DNA from: IDS-8 sp964424805
Lineage (GTDB): Bacteria > Pseudomonadota > Gammaproteobacteria > Steroidobacterales > Woeseiaceae
Direction: 5' to 3'
Assembly (NCBI GenBank): GCA_964424805.1
Contig: CAYRKH010000006.1
Coordinates: forward strand, 1 to 64,000
DNA length: 64,000 nt
Position 1 is the stretch's first letter. Each line of letters starts with the position of its first letter. Made by a program: the position numbers and the translations under genes. Shown one piece after another: positions 25,064 to 32,431 of this stretch. The notes under the pieces were generated by a model. It was not told where the DNA came from. It made no database searches and saw only the letters and a program-made list of their open reading frames with translations.

Positions 25064-26488
25064 CTACATCTGGTACAGCCACTTGAGGAGCGCCGCCTGC
25101 ACCTCGTCACCCGTGCCGCGATGCACGCCGCCGTAGTTCTGCAGTGAGACGACGATGTAACGATTGCCCGAGCGCCCCTGCAGGTAACCGGCGATCGCCG
25201 TGACGTCGTCGAGCGTACCGGTCTTGATGTGCCCCATGCCCGCCAGCGGGTCGCCCTCGAAGCGGCGCTGCAGCGTACCGTCGAGACCGGTCACCGAAAG
25301 TGACGACATGAATTCGGGCATGAACGGACTGTGAAACGCGTACCGGAGAAGCGCCGCGACCTGGGCTGCCGTAATCCGGGCATTTCTCGACAGTCCCGAG
25401 CCGTTGTCGAGCACCAGCCCGTCGAACGCCATGCCGTGCTCCTCCAGCCACTGAACGACCGCCTTGCGACCGTTCTCCAGCCGGCCGGGCGGGCCGAATT
25501 TCTCGGCGGCGAGCGTCAGGAGCACCTGGCGAGCCATGACGTTGTTGCTGTGCTTGTTGACCCTCGTGACGATGTCGGTCAGCGGAAGCGAATCGAAGCT
25601 CAGGAACGGCTCGCCGTCCTCGCTGTAGACCACGTTTTTCCAACCGCCGGCAAGCTCGCCTCCGCCCTCGCGCCACAGCGCCCGGAACATGCCGTAGGCG
25701 AATTCGTTGTGACTGAGCGCCGTGCGGTACAACGAATAGGAGCGGCAGCCGCTTGGAAAGGTGCCGCTGAAGATCATCTCGTCCACGCTTTCGTTCGCGG
25801 TGATGGTGATGCCGCGCTGGTACCCCCGGCAGCTGCCGTTGGCGAGCGCCAGGTGATTGACGACCTGCAGGTTGTCGAGTGCCGGTTCCAGGCTGAGATC
25901 GACCTTGGACGTGGTGGCATCCGGCTGGAAGATGTAGCGTACCGCCTTGAAGTTCATCATCAGGGCGTTCGGCGCGACGTTGTATGCCCGCAGCGGGCGG
26001 TTGTCGAACGCGCCCGGATCGTAATCCGAGATATCGAAGTAGCTGTCGTCGAGCAGGAGGTCACCGGAGATGGTCTTGATGCCGGCGCGGCGAATGGACC
26101 TCACGACCTGCCACAAACGCTCGTCGACGAGATAGGGGTCGCCGTAGCCCTTGAGCAGGAGGTCGCCTTTCAGCGTGTCGCCTTCGACCTCGCCCAGGAG
26201 ATAGACGTCCGTCTTCCAGCGGTACGTCGGGCCGAGCGCGTCCATGGCCACCAGCGTGGTCAGGAGCTTCATGACCGACGCCGGGTTGCGCGGCTCGTCC
26301 TCGTTCCAGGTGAGCACCGGCTCGCCGGTTGTGACGTTCTCGACGTACAGGCTCAAGGAGTCCGGCGGCAGGTTGCGGTATCCCAGCGCCGCCTGCACGG
26401 ACTTCGGCAGTGCTTCACCGGCGGCCGCGCCCCCGGCAATGCAGAACGCGAAAACGAGCGCGGAGAGTGCCGCTAGCCCCCGGACCAT
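25064..26488 (-). CDS. dacB: D-alanyl-D-alanine carboxypeptidase/endopeptidase (PBP4 type)
   Basis: A 474-residue periplasmic serine peptidase. After a signal peptide (LAALSALVFAFCIAGGAAAG) come the three active-site motifs in order: SVMK (in NPASVMKLLTTL, about residue 70), SNN (in KHSNNVMARQ) and KTG (in HIKTGTLDDV). A large insertion between the first two motifs is diagnostic of class-C PBP4. It trims D-Ala from stem peptides and cuts 4-3 crosslinks in peptidoglycan remodelling. The following SH3-domain gene may assist envelope localisation. Confidence 0.93.
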   Translation of the reverse strand: MVRGLAALSALVFAFCIAGGAAAGEALPKSVQAALGYRNLPPDSLSLYVENVTTGEPVLTWNEDEPRNPASVMKLLTTLVAMDALGPTYRWKTDVYLLGEVEGDTLKGDLLLKGYGDPYLVDERLWQVVRSIRRAGIKTISGDLLLDDSYFDISDYDPGAFDNRPLRAYNVAPNALMMNFKAVRYIFQPDATTSKVDLSLEPALDNLQVVNHLALANGSCRGYQRGITITANESVDEMIFSGTFPSGCRSYSLYRTALSHNEFAYGMFRALWREGGGELAGGWKNVVYSEDGEPFLSFDSLPLTDIVTRVNKHSNNVMARQVLLTLAAEKFGPPGRLENGRKAVVQWLEEHGMAFDGLVLDNGSGLSRNARITAAQVAALLRYAFHSPFMPEFMSSLSVTGLDGTLQRRFEGDPLAGMGHIKTGTLDDVTAIAGYLQGRSGNRYIVVSLQNYGGVHRGTGDEVQAALLKWLYQM

Positions 26489-26512
26489 CCCCGCCCCCCG
26501 GTTGCAGGCGCG

Positions 26513-27232
26513 CTACTGCCTGTTGGCCTGCCGGCCGGCCCTCGCGCCGGCGTCGATGTTGTTTTGTAGTTCAAGCGTTCGACTGTCGTTCTGGATTATT
26601 CGGCTGTTGTTGGCCGTCGCCCATCTGGCGAGGCGCTTGTCCGGACACACCGCCGCCGGATGCCCCACCCTGGACAGCAGTGGTATGTCGAAGCGCGAAT
26701 CAGCGTAGGCGCTGACGTCCTTGCGGGCGACGCCGTATTCTTCACAGATGCGCGACAACAATGCAACTTTCTCGTCGAAAAATGGGTGGCACGTCGCAGG
26801 CCGTGCCGTGTAGCGGCCCTGAACCACCTCGCAGCGGGTACCGAGCCCTTGATTCGCGCCGAATTGCCGGCACAGCAGGTCGACGATCGGCTGTGGGCTG
26901 CCGGAGAGCAGCACGACGGTGTCGCCGCGCTCCAGGTGACGGCGCAGCTCCGCGACGGCCGGCGCAATCCAGTCGTCGTCGCTCAACCGTTCGGTGACGA
27001 AGACGGAGGCCTCCCGCTCGACGGTATCCTCCGCCAGGCCGCTAAGCCATGCCTTGTTCTTGCGGAAGACGTGACGGCCGTAGCGCGGTGACCAGCGCAG
27101 GACGAACCAGGCGGCGGCGAGCAGCTGGCGGGGACCGATGTGGCCGCGGCGCAGCATCCATCCGATGAATCGCTTCTCGGTGCTTTTCCCTGCCACGAGA
27201 GTGCCGTCGACGTCGAAGATTGCCAGCCGCAT
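26513..27232 (-). CDS. HAD-IB family phosphatase (SerB-like)
   Basis: A 239-residue HAD hydrolase. Motif I is DVDGTLV (Asp 7 and 9), motif II is VLLSGSPQPI, motif III lysine lies in FFDEKVALL and motif IV is YADSRFDIPLL, so the catalytic set is complete. The insertion between motifs I and II is helical, as in the HAD-IB group (phosphoserine phosphatase-like and phosphatidyl-glycerophosphate phosphatase-like enzymes). Three bases separate it from the CDP-alcohol phosphatidyltransferase upstream, so the pair may act in sequence: transfer of a phospho-headgroup, then dephosphorylation. The actual substrate is unknown. Confidence 0.82.
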   Translation of the reverse strand: MRLAIFDVDGTLVAGKSTEKRFIGWMLRRGHIGPRQLLAAAWFVLRWSPRYGRHVFRKNKAWLSGLAEDTVEREASVFVTERLSDDDWIAPAVAELRRHLERGDTVVLLSGSPQPIVDLLCRQFGANQGLGTRCEVVQGRYTARPATCHPFFDEKVALLSRICEEYGVARKDVSAYADSRFDIPLLSRVGHPAAVCPDKRLARWATANNSRIIQNDSRTLELQNNIDAGARAGRQANRQ

Positions 27233-27235
27233 TGA

Positions 27236-27868
27236 TCATTCCAGTTTCACTCGCCTGGGAGCGAAGTTGTCTTTCTCGTTATAGGCGAACTCCATTATGA
27301 CCGGAAGTCCGCGGATGACACAGGTCAGCACCGACAGGTACACAAGGACGACCCCGATGGTCTCCAGCAACGAAGACCAGCGCGACCAAATCCCCGGCAG
27401 CAGCTCCGGCAGCGGTGCTATCAGCAGCAGCCAGCAGAAGGTCGTCGCTTTCAGTACCGCGTAGAAAATACGCATGAACTTGCCCGCCACCAGCCACTTG
27501 CCCAGGGGAGTCTCGAGCATCGAGAATGGCGTCTCGTGCGCGGTGGTCACCTGGTTTGCCCGGATCGTATCAACAATCGTGCCGCGAACGATAAAAACCA
27601 GCGGCACCCACACGGGCACGATCCCGAGGTCGACCAGCACGATCCACATGGTGAGCTCGGCGATACGGTCGCTGGCGATGTCGAACATCGCGCCGAACAC
27701 GCTCTCCTCGTTGCGCTTGCGCGCCACGTAGCCGTCGAGCCCGTCGCTGACGAATACCAGGATCAGCAGCGCCACATTGACGACGTGCCACCACGAATAC
27801 GGCTGATACGCGATCAGGACGACCACCATCAGCAAAAGCAGCCGGCTCAGCGTGATCAGGTTGGCCAT
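27236..27868 (-). CDS. CDP-alcohol phosphatidyltransferase family protein
   Basis: A 210-residue polytopic membrane enzyme with the family signature SDGLDGYVARKRN...GAMFDIASD (Dx2DGx2ARx8-9Gx3Dx3D, about residues 42-67). Such enzymes move a phosphatidyl group from CDP-diacylglycerol to an alcohol such as glycerol-3-phosphate, serine or inositol phosphate. It does not look like standard PgsA or PssA, and the adjoining HAD phosphatase hints at a phosphorylated intermediate. On the minus strand a TATAAT at 27880-27875 ends six bases before the ATG, which could give a leaderless transcript; read-through from the regulator upstream is equally possible. Confidence 0.85.
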   Translation of the reverse strand: MANLITLSRLLLLMVVVLIAYQPYSWWHVVNVALLILVFVSDGLDGYVARKRNEESVFGAMFDIASDRIAELTMWIVLVDLGIVPVWVPLVFIVRGTIVDTIRANQVTTAHETPFSMLETPLGKWLVAGKFMRIFYAVLKATTFCWLLLIAPLPELLPGIWSRWSSLLETIGVVLVYLSVLTCVIRGLPVIMEFAYNEKDNFAPRRVKLE

Positions 27869-27884
27869 CGGGTCATTATAGCCG

Positions 27885-29684
27885 TCAGTGCGGTTTCTTG
27901 ATGCCGTAGGTCTTGATCCGGTCGTTCAGGGTCGTGGGCCGGATTCCAAGGAGCTCCGCGGCGCCGCCCTTGCCGGAGACTCGCCAGTTGGCGTGCTTGA
28001 GCGCCGTGAGGATGTTTTTCTTCTGCAGGGCCCTAAGTTCCTTTTCAGTGAGCACCTCGTCCCCCGGGGCTTCCTTGAGGGCCGGGGCGTCGTCGGGCTG
28101 CAACGCGATCTCCGGCAGTGCGAGGTCCAGGCGCAGCACGCTGCCCTGTGACAGGATCACCGCGCGCTCGATGACGTTCTTCAGCTCGCGCACGTTGCCG
28201 GGCCAGCCGTAGCCGGTGATGGCAGCGACCTGGGTGCGCGTCAGCTTGATCGGCTTGCGCCCGAAGTCCTTGCAGGTCACGTCGAGAAAATGCTGGGCGA
28301 GCTGCACGACGTCCTCACTGCGGGCCCTGAGCGGCGGCACTTCGATCGGGAACACGCTCAGGCGGTAGTACAGGTCCTCGCGGAACTTGCCGTCGGCGAC
28401 GAGCTGCCCGAGGTCGCGATTGGTCGCCGCGATCACGCGCACGTCCACGCGGCGCGTGGCGTCGTCGCCGACGCGTTCGAATTCCCTTTCCTGCAGTACC
28501 CTGAGCAGCTTGCCCTGCAACTCCAGCGGGATCTCGCCGACCTCGTCCATGAACAACGTACCGCCGTCGGCGAGCTGGAATCGCCCGACGCGGTCGCGGT
28601 GCGCGCCGGTGAAAGCGCCTTTCACGTGGCCGAAAAACTCGCTCTCGAACAGGTCCTTCGGGATGGACGCGCAGTTGACCTTGACGAGCGGTGCGTTCGC
28701 GCGCGGGCTGCTGGCGTGGATGGCGCGGGCAACGAGTTCCTTGCCGACGCCGGTCTCGCCCAGCACCAGCACGTTGGCCGGAGTCTGCGCAACCGCTTCG
28801 ACCTGCTCCAGCATGTGCTTCAGCGCCGCGCTTTTGCCGACGATGCGGCCGAAGTTCATCGAGACGTTCACCTCCTCGCGCAGGTAATCGCGCTCGCGCT
28901 CGAGCTCCTCGCGCAGCCGCGCGTTCTCGGCCAGCGTGGCGCGCAGCGCCCGCTCCGCCTCGTTGCGCTCGGTGACGTCCTTGGACGCGACCAGCATCCG
29001 GTACACGCGGCCCGACGAGTCCCGCTCCGAGACGGCGGACTGCAGGACCTCCAGCACCTTGCCCTCGCGCGTCACCATCCGCCGTTCCTCGTTGGTGAAC
29101 CCGCCTCCGCTGATGGCGCGCTGCAAGAGGCTCGCGGAATGGTCCTCCCGATCCTCCGGGCTGAAGAAGTCGATGATTGGCCGGCCGACGACCTCCTCGC
29201 GGCTGTATCCCATCTTGTGGAGCCAGCGGTCGGTGACCGTGACGATGGAGCCGTCCGGATCGATGGTGTGCAGCATGGCTGGCGTCGCCCGGTAGAGCTG
29301 CCGGTATTGCCAGTCGACGCGCGCCTGGTCCGCGACTTCCATGTACATGGCGATGGTGCGGATGAAACGGCCGTCCGGGTCGTGCTCGATCACGGAGTTG
29401 GTGAGGCAGTTGACGATCTCACCCGCTTTCGAGACGAACTGGATCGGCTTGTTCTCCAGCCGGCCGGTGCGCCTGAGTTTCGGCAGGAACTCCTTTTCGA
29501 TGCGCTCCGCGCTTTCAGGTGTCACGAATTCCACGGGCCGGCGCCCGATCATCTCCTCCCGGGCATAGCCCAGGCGGTCGAGCAGGGCGTCGTTCACGTC
29601 CAGGTAGCAGCCGTCACGGCCGATCGAGGTGGCCATGGCGGGGGCGCGGCGAAAAAGCCATTGGTAATCGTTGCTTGGCGTCAT
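27885..29684 (-). CDS. PAS-PAS-AAA+-Fis sigma-54-dependent transcriptional activator
   Basis: A 599-residue enhancer-binding protein. Two PAS sensor domains (about 8-120 and 125-240) are followed by a coiled coil and an AAA+ domain (about 285-520) with Walker A GETGVGKE and the sigma-54 contact loop GAFTGA. The C-terminus is a Fis-type HTH (AAELLGIRPTTLNDRIKTYG). It has no receiver domain, so activation probably comes through small-ligand or redox sensing in the PAS domains. It is divergent from a small secreted protein that has a near-consensus -24/-12 promoter, with dyads next to the regulator's own start, so it likely activates that gene and may repress itself. Confidence 0.93.
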   Translation of the reverse strand: MTPSNDYQWLFRRAPAMATSIGRDGCYLDVNDALLDRLGYAREEMIGRRPVEFVTPESAERIEKEFLPKLRRTGRLENKPIQFVSKAGEIVNCLTNSVIEHDPDGRFIRTIAMYMEVADQARVDWQYRQLYRATPAMLHTIDPDGSIVTVTDRWLHKMGYSREEVVGRPIIDFFSPEDREDHSASLLQRAISGGGFTNEERRMVTREGKVLEVLQSAVSERDSSGRVYRMLVASKDVTERNEAERALRATLAENARLREELERERDYLREEVNVSMNFGRIVGKSAALKHMLEQVEAVAQTPANVLVLGETGVGKELVARAIHASSPRANAPLVKVNCASIPKDLFESEFFGHVKGAFTGAHRDRVGRFQLADGGTLFMDEVGEIPLELQGKLLRVLQEREFERVGDDATRRVDVRVIAATNRDLGQLVADGKFREDLYYRLSVFPIEVPPLRARSEDVVQLAQHFLDVTCKDFGRKPIKLTRTQVAAITGYGWPGNVRELKNVIERAVILSQGSVLRLDLALPEIALQPDDAPALKEAPGDEVLTEKELRALQKKNILTALKHANWRVSGKGGAAELLGIRPTTLNDRIKTYGIKKPH

Positions 29685-29691
29685 GCCGGGA

Positions 29692-29749
29692 ATTATACAC
29701 GAAATTCCGTAAATAAGGACACGGGGTTTCGTGTTTAACGGAAATCCGT
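29692..29749. promoter_or_regulatory. candidate enhancer dyads for the sigma-54 activator, overlapping its own -10 box
   Basis: Two similar dyads, ACGAAATTCCGT (29699-29710) and ACGGAAATCCGT (29738-29749), are 39 bp apart centre to centre. Between them is a third dyad, ACACGGGGTTTCGTGT (29719-29734). They lie 50-100 bp upstream of the -24 element, a normal enhancer position. A minus-strand TATAAT (29697-29692) directly abuts the first dyad and ends seven bases before the regulator's ATG. Confidence 0.6.
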
Positions 29750-29796
29750 AATAGCCGATTTACATCTATCCTATTGATTTGATTACTTTATTCAAG

Positions 29797-29813
29797 TTGG
29801 CACGAGTTCTGCA
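29797..29813 (+). promoter_or_regulatory. sigma-54 promoter (-24/-12)
   Basis: TTGGCACGAGTTCTGCA has GG at 29799-29800 and GC at 29811-29812, separated by exactly 10 bp, and matches the TGGCACG-N4-TTGC consensus at all but one key position (CTGC). It lies 66 bp ahead of the small secreted protein's start and downstream of the candidate enhancer dyads. Confidence 0.85.
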
Positions 29814-29878
29814 TTATAGAGAGCGAACCCACACGCGGCTGCCATAGAAGGCGGCGACGAAAAAACAAGGAACAAGAC

Positions 29879-30151
29879 ATGAAATACACAACAGGCGCCG
29901 CGCTACTTGTCGCGGCACTACTCACCGGCACACTGCCCGGCCCGGCGCTGGCCGAAGAGGCCGCGACGGCGGCGGAATTCAAGGTTGCCGCCGTGACGAG
30001 CCAGACGCTGCAGCAGGAGCTCGAAGCCCGGCTGCAAAAGGACGCCGACGCCGTCACCGCAGGCGCCCTGACCGCGGTCAGCGACCTCAAGCTGCCGCTG
30101 GAGACGGAGCGGCTCGGCCCGGCCACGCTGGTGCTGGTCAGCGACCTTTAA
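29879..30151 (+). CDS. small exported protein, unknown, apparent target of the sigma-54 activator
   Basis: A 90-residue protein with a clear signal peptide (TGAALLVAALLTGTLPGPALA, cleavage near residue 25). The mature part is about 65 residues, acidic N-terminally, with a predicted amphipathic helix (SQTLQQELEARLQKDADAV) and a C-terminal beta-like segment (LGPATLVLVSDL). It has no cysteine. An AAGGAACAAGAC leader serves as RBS. I do not recognise the family. The sigma-54 promoter and divergent regulator suggest tightly conditional expression. Confidence 0.75.
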   Translation: MKYTTGAALLVAALLTGTLPGPALAEEAATAAEFKVAAVTSQTLQQELEARLQKDADAVTAGALTAVSDLKLPLETERLGPATLVLVSDL

Positions 30152-30174
30152 ATAATTCTCGAGCAAGAACGGCG

Positions 30175-30216
30175 GCCGCCGGCCCGGGCCCTCTCCCCCG
30201 AGGCCCGGGCGGCGGC
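30175..30216. repeat. very GC-rich hairpin downstream of the small exported protein
   Basis: GCCGCCGGCCCGGGCC (30175-30190) can pair with GGCCCGGGCGGCGGC (30202-30216), with one bulged base and an 11-nt loop. There is no T tract, so it is not a classical terminator, but it is stable enough to protect the short mRNA's 3' end or pause transcription. Confidence 0.5.
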
Positions 30217-30344
30217 AGCCGGAGGCGCGGCCATGGACGGTCGCGCTCGAAACGGACCGGAGGGTCCGGCGGCAACTCCCCCTTGCCGTGCCATTAGGGA
30301 GCCGGGGCCCGTCCCGTGTCGGAACGGATGCCGAACGAATTCGG

Positions 30345-30629
30345 TTAGCCGCCCCGGCTCCTGTTTTTACCGCTGTTTCCCCGCCGCTTTTCGGCGCCGT
30401 TGCCGCGAACCCTGGCGGTTTGCGAGCTGATCGTGCGGCGGGCCTTGCGGAGCCAGTAACGGGCCCACGCGAACTCCAGGCCAAGAATGGCGAGTCCCGC
30501 CGGGATCACTACCAGCGCCGGCCCCGGCGTCACGATCATGACGACGCCGAGCAACAGCACGGTAGTGCCGACGACCGCAACCACGATACGGCGTACCACC
30601 TTGTAGGTCACGTTCATCAGGCTGTTCAT
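30345..30629 (-). CDS. PGPGW-family small membrane protein
   Basis: From the ATG at 30629 the protein is 94 residues with two hydrophobic segments (about 9-30 and 33-52) around the motif VTPGPALVVIPAGLAILGLEFAWA, the Pro-Gly-Pro-rich signature of the PGPGW (TIGR02611-like) transmembrane family. The tail is strongly basic. Function is unknown. The longer frame to 31079 is antisense to the next gene and is not used. Confidence 0.75.
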   Translation of the reverse strand: MNSLMNVTYKVVRRIVVAVVGTTVLLLGVVMIVTPGPALVVIPAGLAILGLEFAWARYWLRKARRTISSQTARVRGNGAEKRRGNSGKNRSRGG

Positions 30630-30732
30630 CGAGGATCTGCAGCGTCCGGGCCTGTCCGCCCGCAAAGGCAGGAGCGTAGCATGACGGCAGGTTCCGCTTG
30701 TTTTTTTCCCGGCCTCCCGTAGGCTGTCGCCC

Positions 30733-31245
30733 GTGACGACCAGACTCCTTTGCGCGCTATGCATGCTGTTTGTATTCCCGGCCGCCGATGCCGGGGAAGC
30801 GGCTCCCGATCGCCTCGAGCTTGCAGCCGAACCGCCGGTTATTCCGGTCACCGCCAGGGCTCCGGGTCGACGGTTCATCGAGCTGCCGAGCCTGGAGTAT
30901 CGCTTCGAAGTAGACGCCGCGTGCGCCGGCAGCCGGACGCCCCGCTCGCTCTCCATCAGCATCGCCGATAGCCGGCTGTCGCTGTCCGGCGGCGAGCTGG
31001 AAACCGCCGGGGAGTTCGTGCTGAGGGTACCCGCACGCCAGCTGGCGCCGGTCGCGGTGGACGACTTTTGCGTCGACACGCCTGCGATGAACGCGGCGCC
31101 ACAGCTGACCGTGCCCGGCGTAGTCTCCGCGCAGGCGTCGCTGGTCTGCGGCGACGAGGACAGCTCCGGGATCCGCTACGTGGTGCAGCCGCTCGCCGTG
31201 ACGCTCGCCTGCACGGTGCCCGCCGGGAGCCCGGGCGAGCGCTGA
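30733..31245 (+). CDS. exported hypothetical protein with four cysteines
   Basis: The frame starts at a GTG and encodes 170 residues. A signal peptide (LLCALCMLFVFPAADAG) precedes a beta-rich mature domain (SLEYRFEV, LSLSGGELETAGEFVLRVP) with cysteines in AACAGS, DFCVDT, LVCGDE and LACTVP, suggesting two periplasmic disulfides. I do not recognise a family. No clear RBS precedes the GTG. It converges on the dienelactone-hydrolase-like gene. Confidence 0.55.
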   Translation: MTTRLLCALCMLFVFPAADAGEAAPDRLELAAEPPVIPVTARAPGRRFIELPSLEYRFEVDAACAGSRTPRSLSISIADSRLSLSGGELETAGEFVLRVPARQLAPVAVDDFCVDTPAMNAAPQLTVPGVVSAQASLVCGDEDSSGIRYVVQPLAVTLACTVPAGSPGER

Positions 31246-31249
31246 AGCG

Positions 31250-32194
31250 CTAAAGCCCTGTCCCGGGTCGGAGGTGCCGGTCGAGGAATGCCAGGGAACG
31301 CTCCCAGGCCTGCCTGGCCGCTTCGGCGTCGTAGTTGTTGCCGCTCGGGTTGGCAAACGCGTGCCGGACCCCCGGGTAAACGTGGATGTCGTGCACAACG
31401 CCCGCATCTTCCAGCGCTTGCGCGAACTGCTGCACCGTCTCCATCGGAATCGAGCGATCGTCTTCGGCGAAGTGCCCCATGATCGGCAGCTCGAGCTTCG
31501 CCAGCGTTGCCACGTCCGTGCCGACCTGCCCGTAGTAGACCACCGCCGCGTCCAGCTCTTCGGGGAACAGCGTGGCGGCATTGAACGCCCAGGTTCCGCC
31601 GAAGCACCAGCCGATTGATGCGATCCGCGGCGCGCCGGCCGTATCCCGCACGAACTGGTAGGCCTGGCGAATGTTCTCTTCGGCCGCCGCCGGGTTCTCG
31701 AGGGCCTGCATCATCAGCTTGCGAGCCTGGTCCGGGGTTTCCGCGACCTCGCCGCCGAACAGGTCGACCGCGAGCACGATGTAACCTTCCGCCGCCAGCC
31801 GGTCCGCCAGCGCGCGCATACCCTCGTTCAGCCCCCACCATTCGTGCACCACGATGAGCGCCGGCAGCGGCTCGACCATGTCCGACGGGAATACGAAATG
31901 ACCGTACGACAGCCTGTCGTCGACTTCGGCGTAGGGCAGGGTTTCCGCCACGACCGCGCGCTCGGGCGGGACGGCGGCCGCTTCGTTCGGCGCGCCGGTG
32001 TCACCGGCATGTTCCCTGGCCGTCGCTTCCACGGCGGCGCGCGCCGCTTCGGAGTCGACGGCTGTATCCGGCTGCTTCCCGCAGGCGGCAAGCCCGACCA
32101 GCGCGGTGGCCGCGGCAATGATGCCGGCGGCAATCATCTTGCGGCGCGCGTCCCTGCTACCCTGCTGCACCGCCCTGCTACATTCCGTGGTCAT
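31250..32194 (-). CDS. dienelactone hydrolase-family lipoprotein
   Basis: A 314-residue protein with an N-terminal signal and lipobox-like LAAC (ATALVGLAACGKQ). The alpha/beta hydrolase domain (about 85-310) has the cysteine nucleophile in SIGWCFGG, an acidic residue in FAEDDRSIP and histidine in PGVRHAFAN, the classic Cys-Asp-His triad of dienelactone hydrolases. VVHEWWGLNEG is also typical. Envelope localisation is unusual for an enzyme class first known from cytoplasmic aromatic degradation; the substrate is unknown. An internal ATG at 32137 would still keep the lipobox. Confidence 0.85.
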   Translation of the reverse strand: MTTECSRAVQQGSRDARRKMIAAGIIAAATALVGLAACGKQPDTAVDSEAARAAVEATAREHAGDTGAPNEAAAVPPERAVVAETLPYAEVDDRLSYGHFVFPSDMVEPLPALIVVHEWWGLNEGMRALADRLAAEGYIVLAVDLFGGEVAETPDQARKLMMQALENPAAAEENIRQAYQFVRDTAGAPRIASIGWCFGGTWAFNAATLFPEELDAAVVYYGQVGTDVATLAKLELPIMGHFAEDDRSIPMETVQQFAQALEDAGVVHDIHVYPGVRHAFANPSGNNYDAEAARQAWERSLAFLDRHLRPGTGL

Positions 32195-32252
32195 GCCCCG
32201 CCCCTGGTTCCCCGATGCCGTGAGTGTAAAGCATAATCCGCGCTCCCGGGCC

Positions 32253-32405
32253 CTACCACTCGTCGTCGTCCTGCCACTCCTTCAGCTTGCTGCGGTCGAC
32301 ATGTTCCCATTGCTGCCGGCTCTTCCGGACGTAATGGACGACCTTGGCGGCAATGTAGGCAAGGAAGAGCGCGAGGAGCAGCAGGACCGGCCAGAACTCA
32401 TTCAC
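32253..32405 (-). CDS. 50-residue single-helix membrane protein
   Basis: A GTG at 32405 is preceded by a strong AAGGAG ribosome binding site eight bases away. The frame gives one transmembrane helix (FWPVLLLLALFLAYIAAKVV) and a charged cytoplasmic tail (HYVRKSRQQWEHVDRSKLKE...QDDDEW). An overlapping ATG in another frame yields no sensible protein. I do not recognise a family. It is divergent from the MATE transporter with 26 bp between starts. Confidence 0.65.
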   Translation of the reverse strand: MNEFWPVLLLLALFLAYIAAKVVHYVRKSRQQWEHVDRSKLKEWQDDDEW

Positions 32406-32431
32406 AATGCGTCTCCTTCATATGGGTCACC

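Noticed and set aside
30175..30216. Classical terminator after the small exported protein
   Set aside because: The hairpin is strong but has no T tract; kept only as a repeat/structure.
30629..31079. N-terminal extension of the PGPGW protein
   Set aside because: Antisense to the exported four-cysteine protein and not similar to the family.
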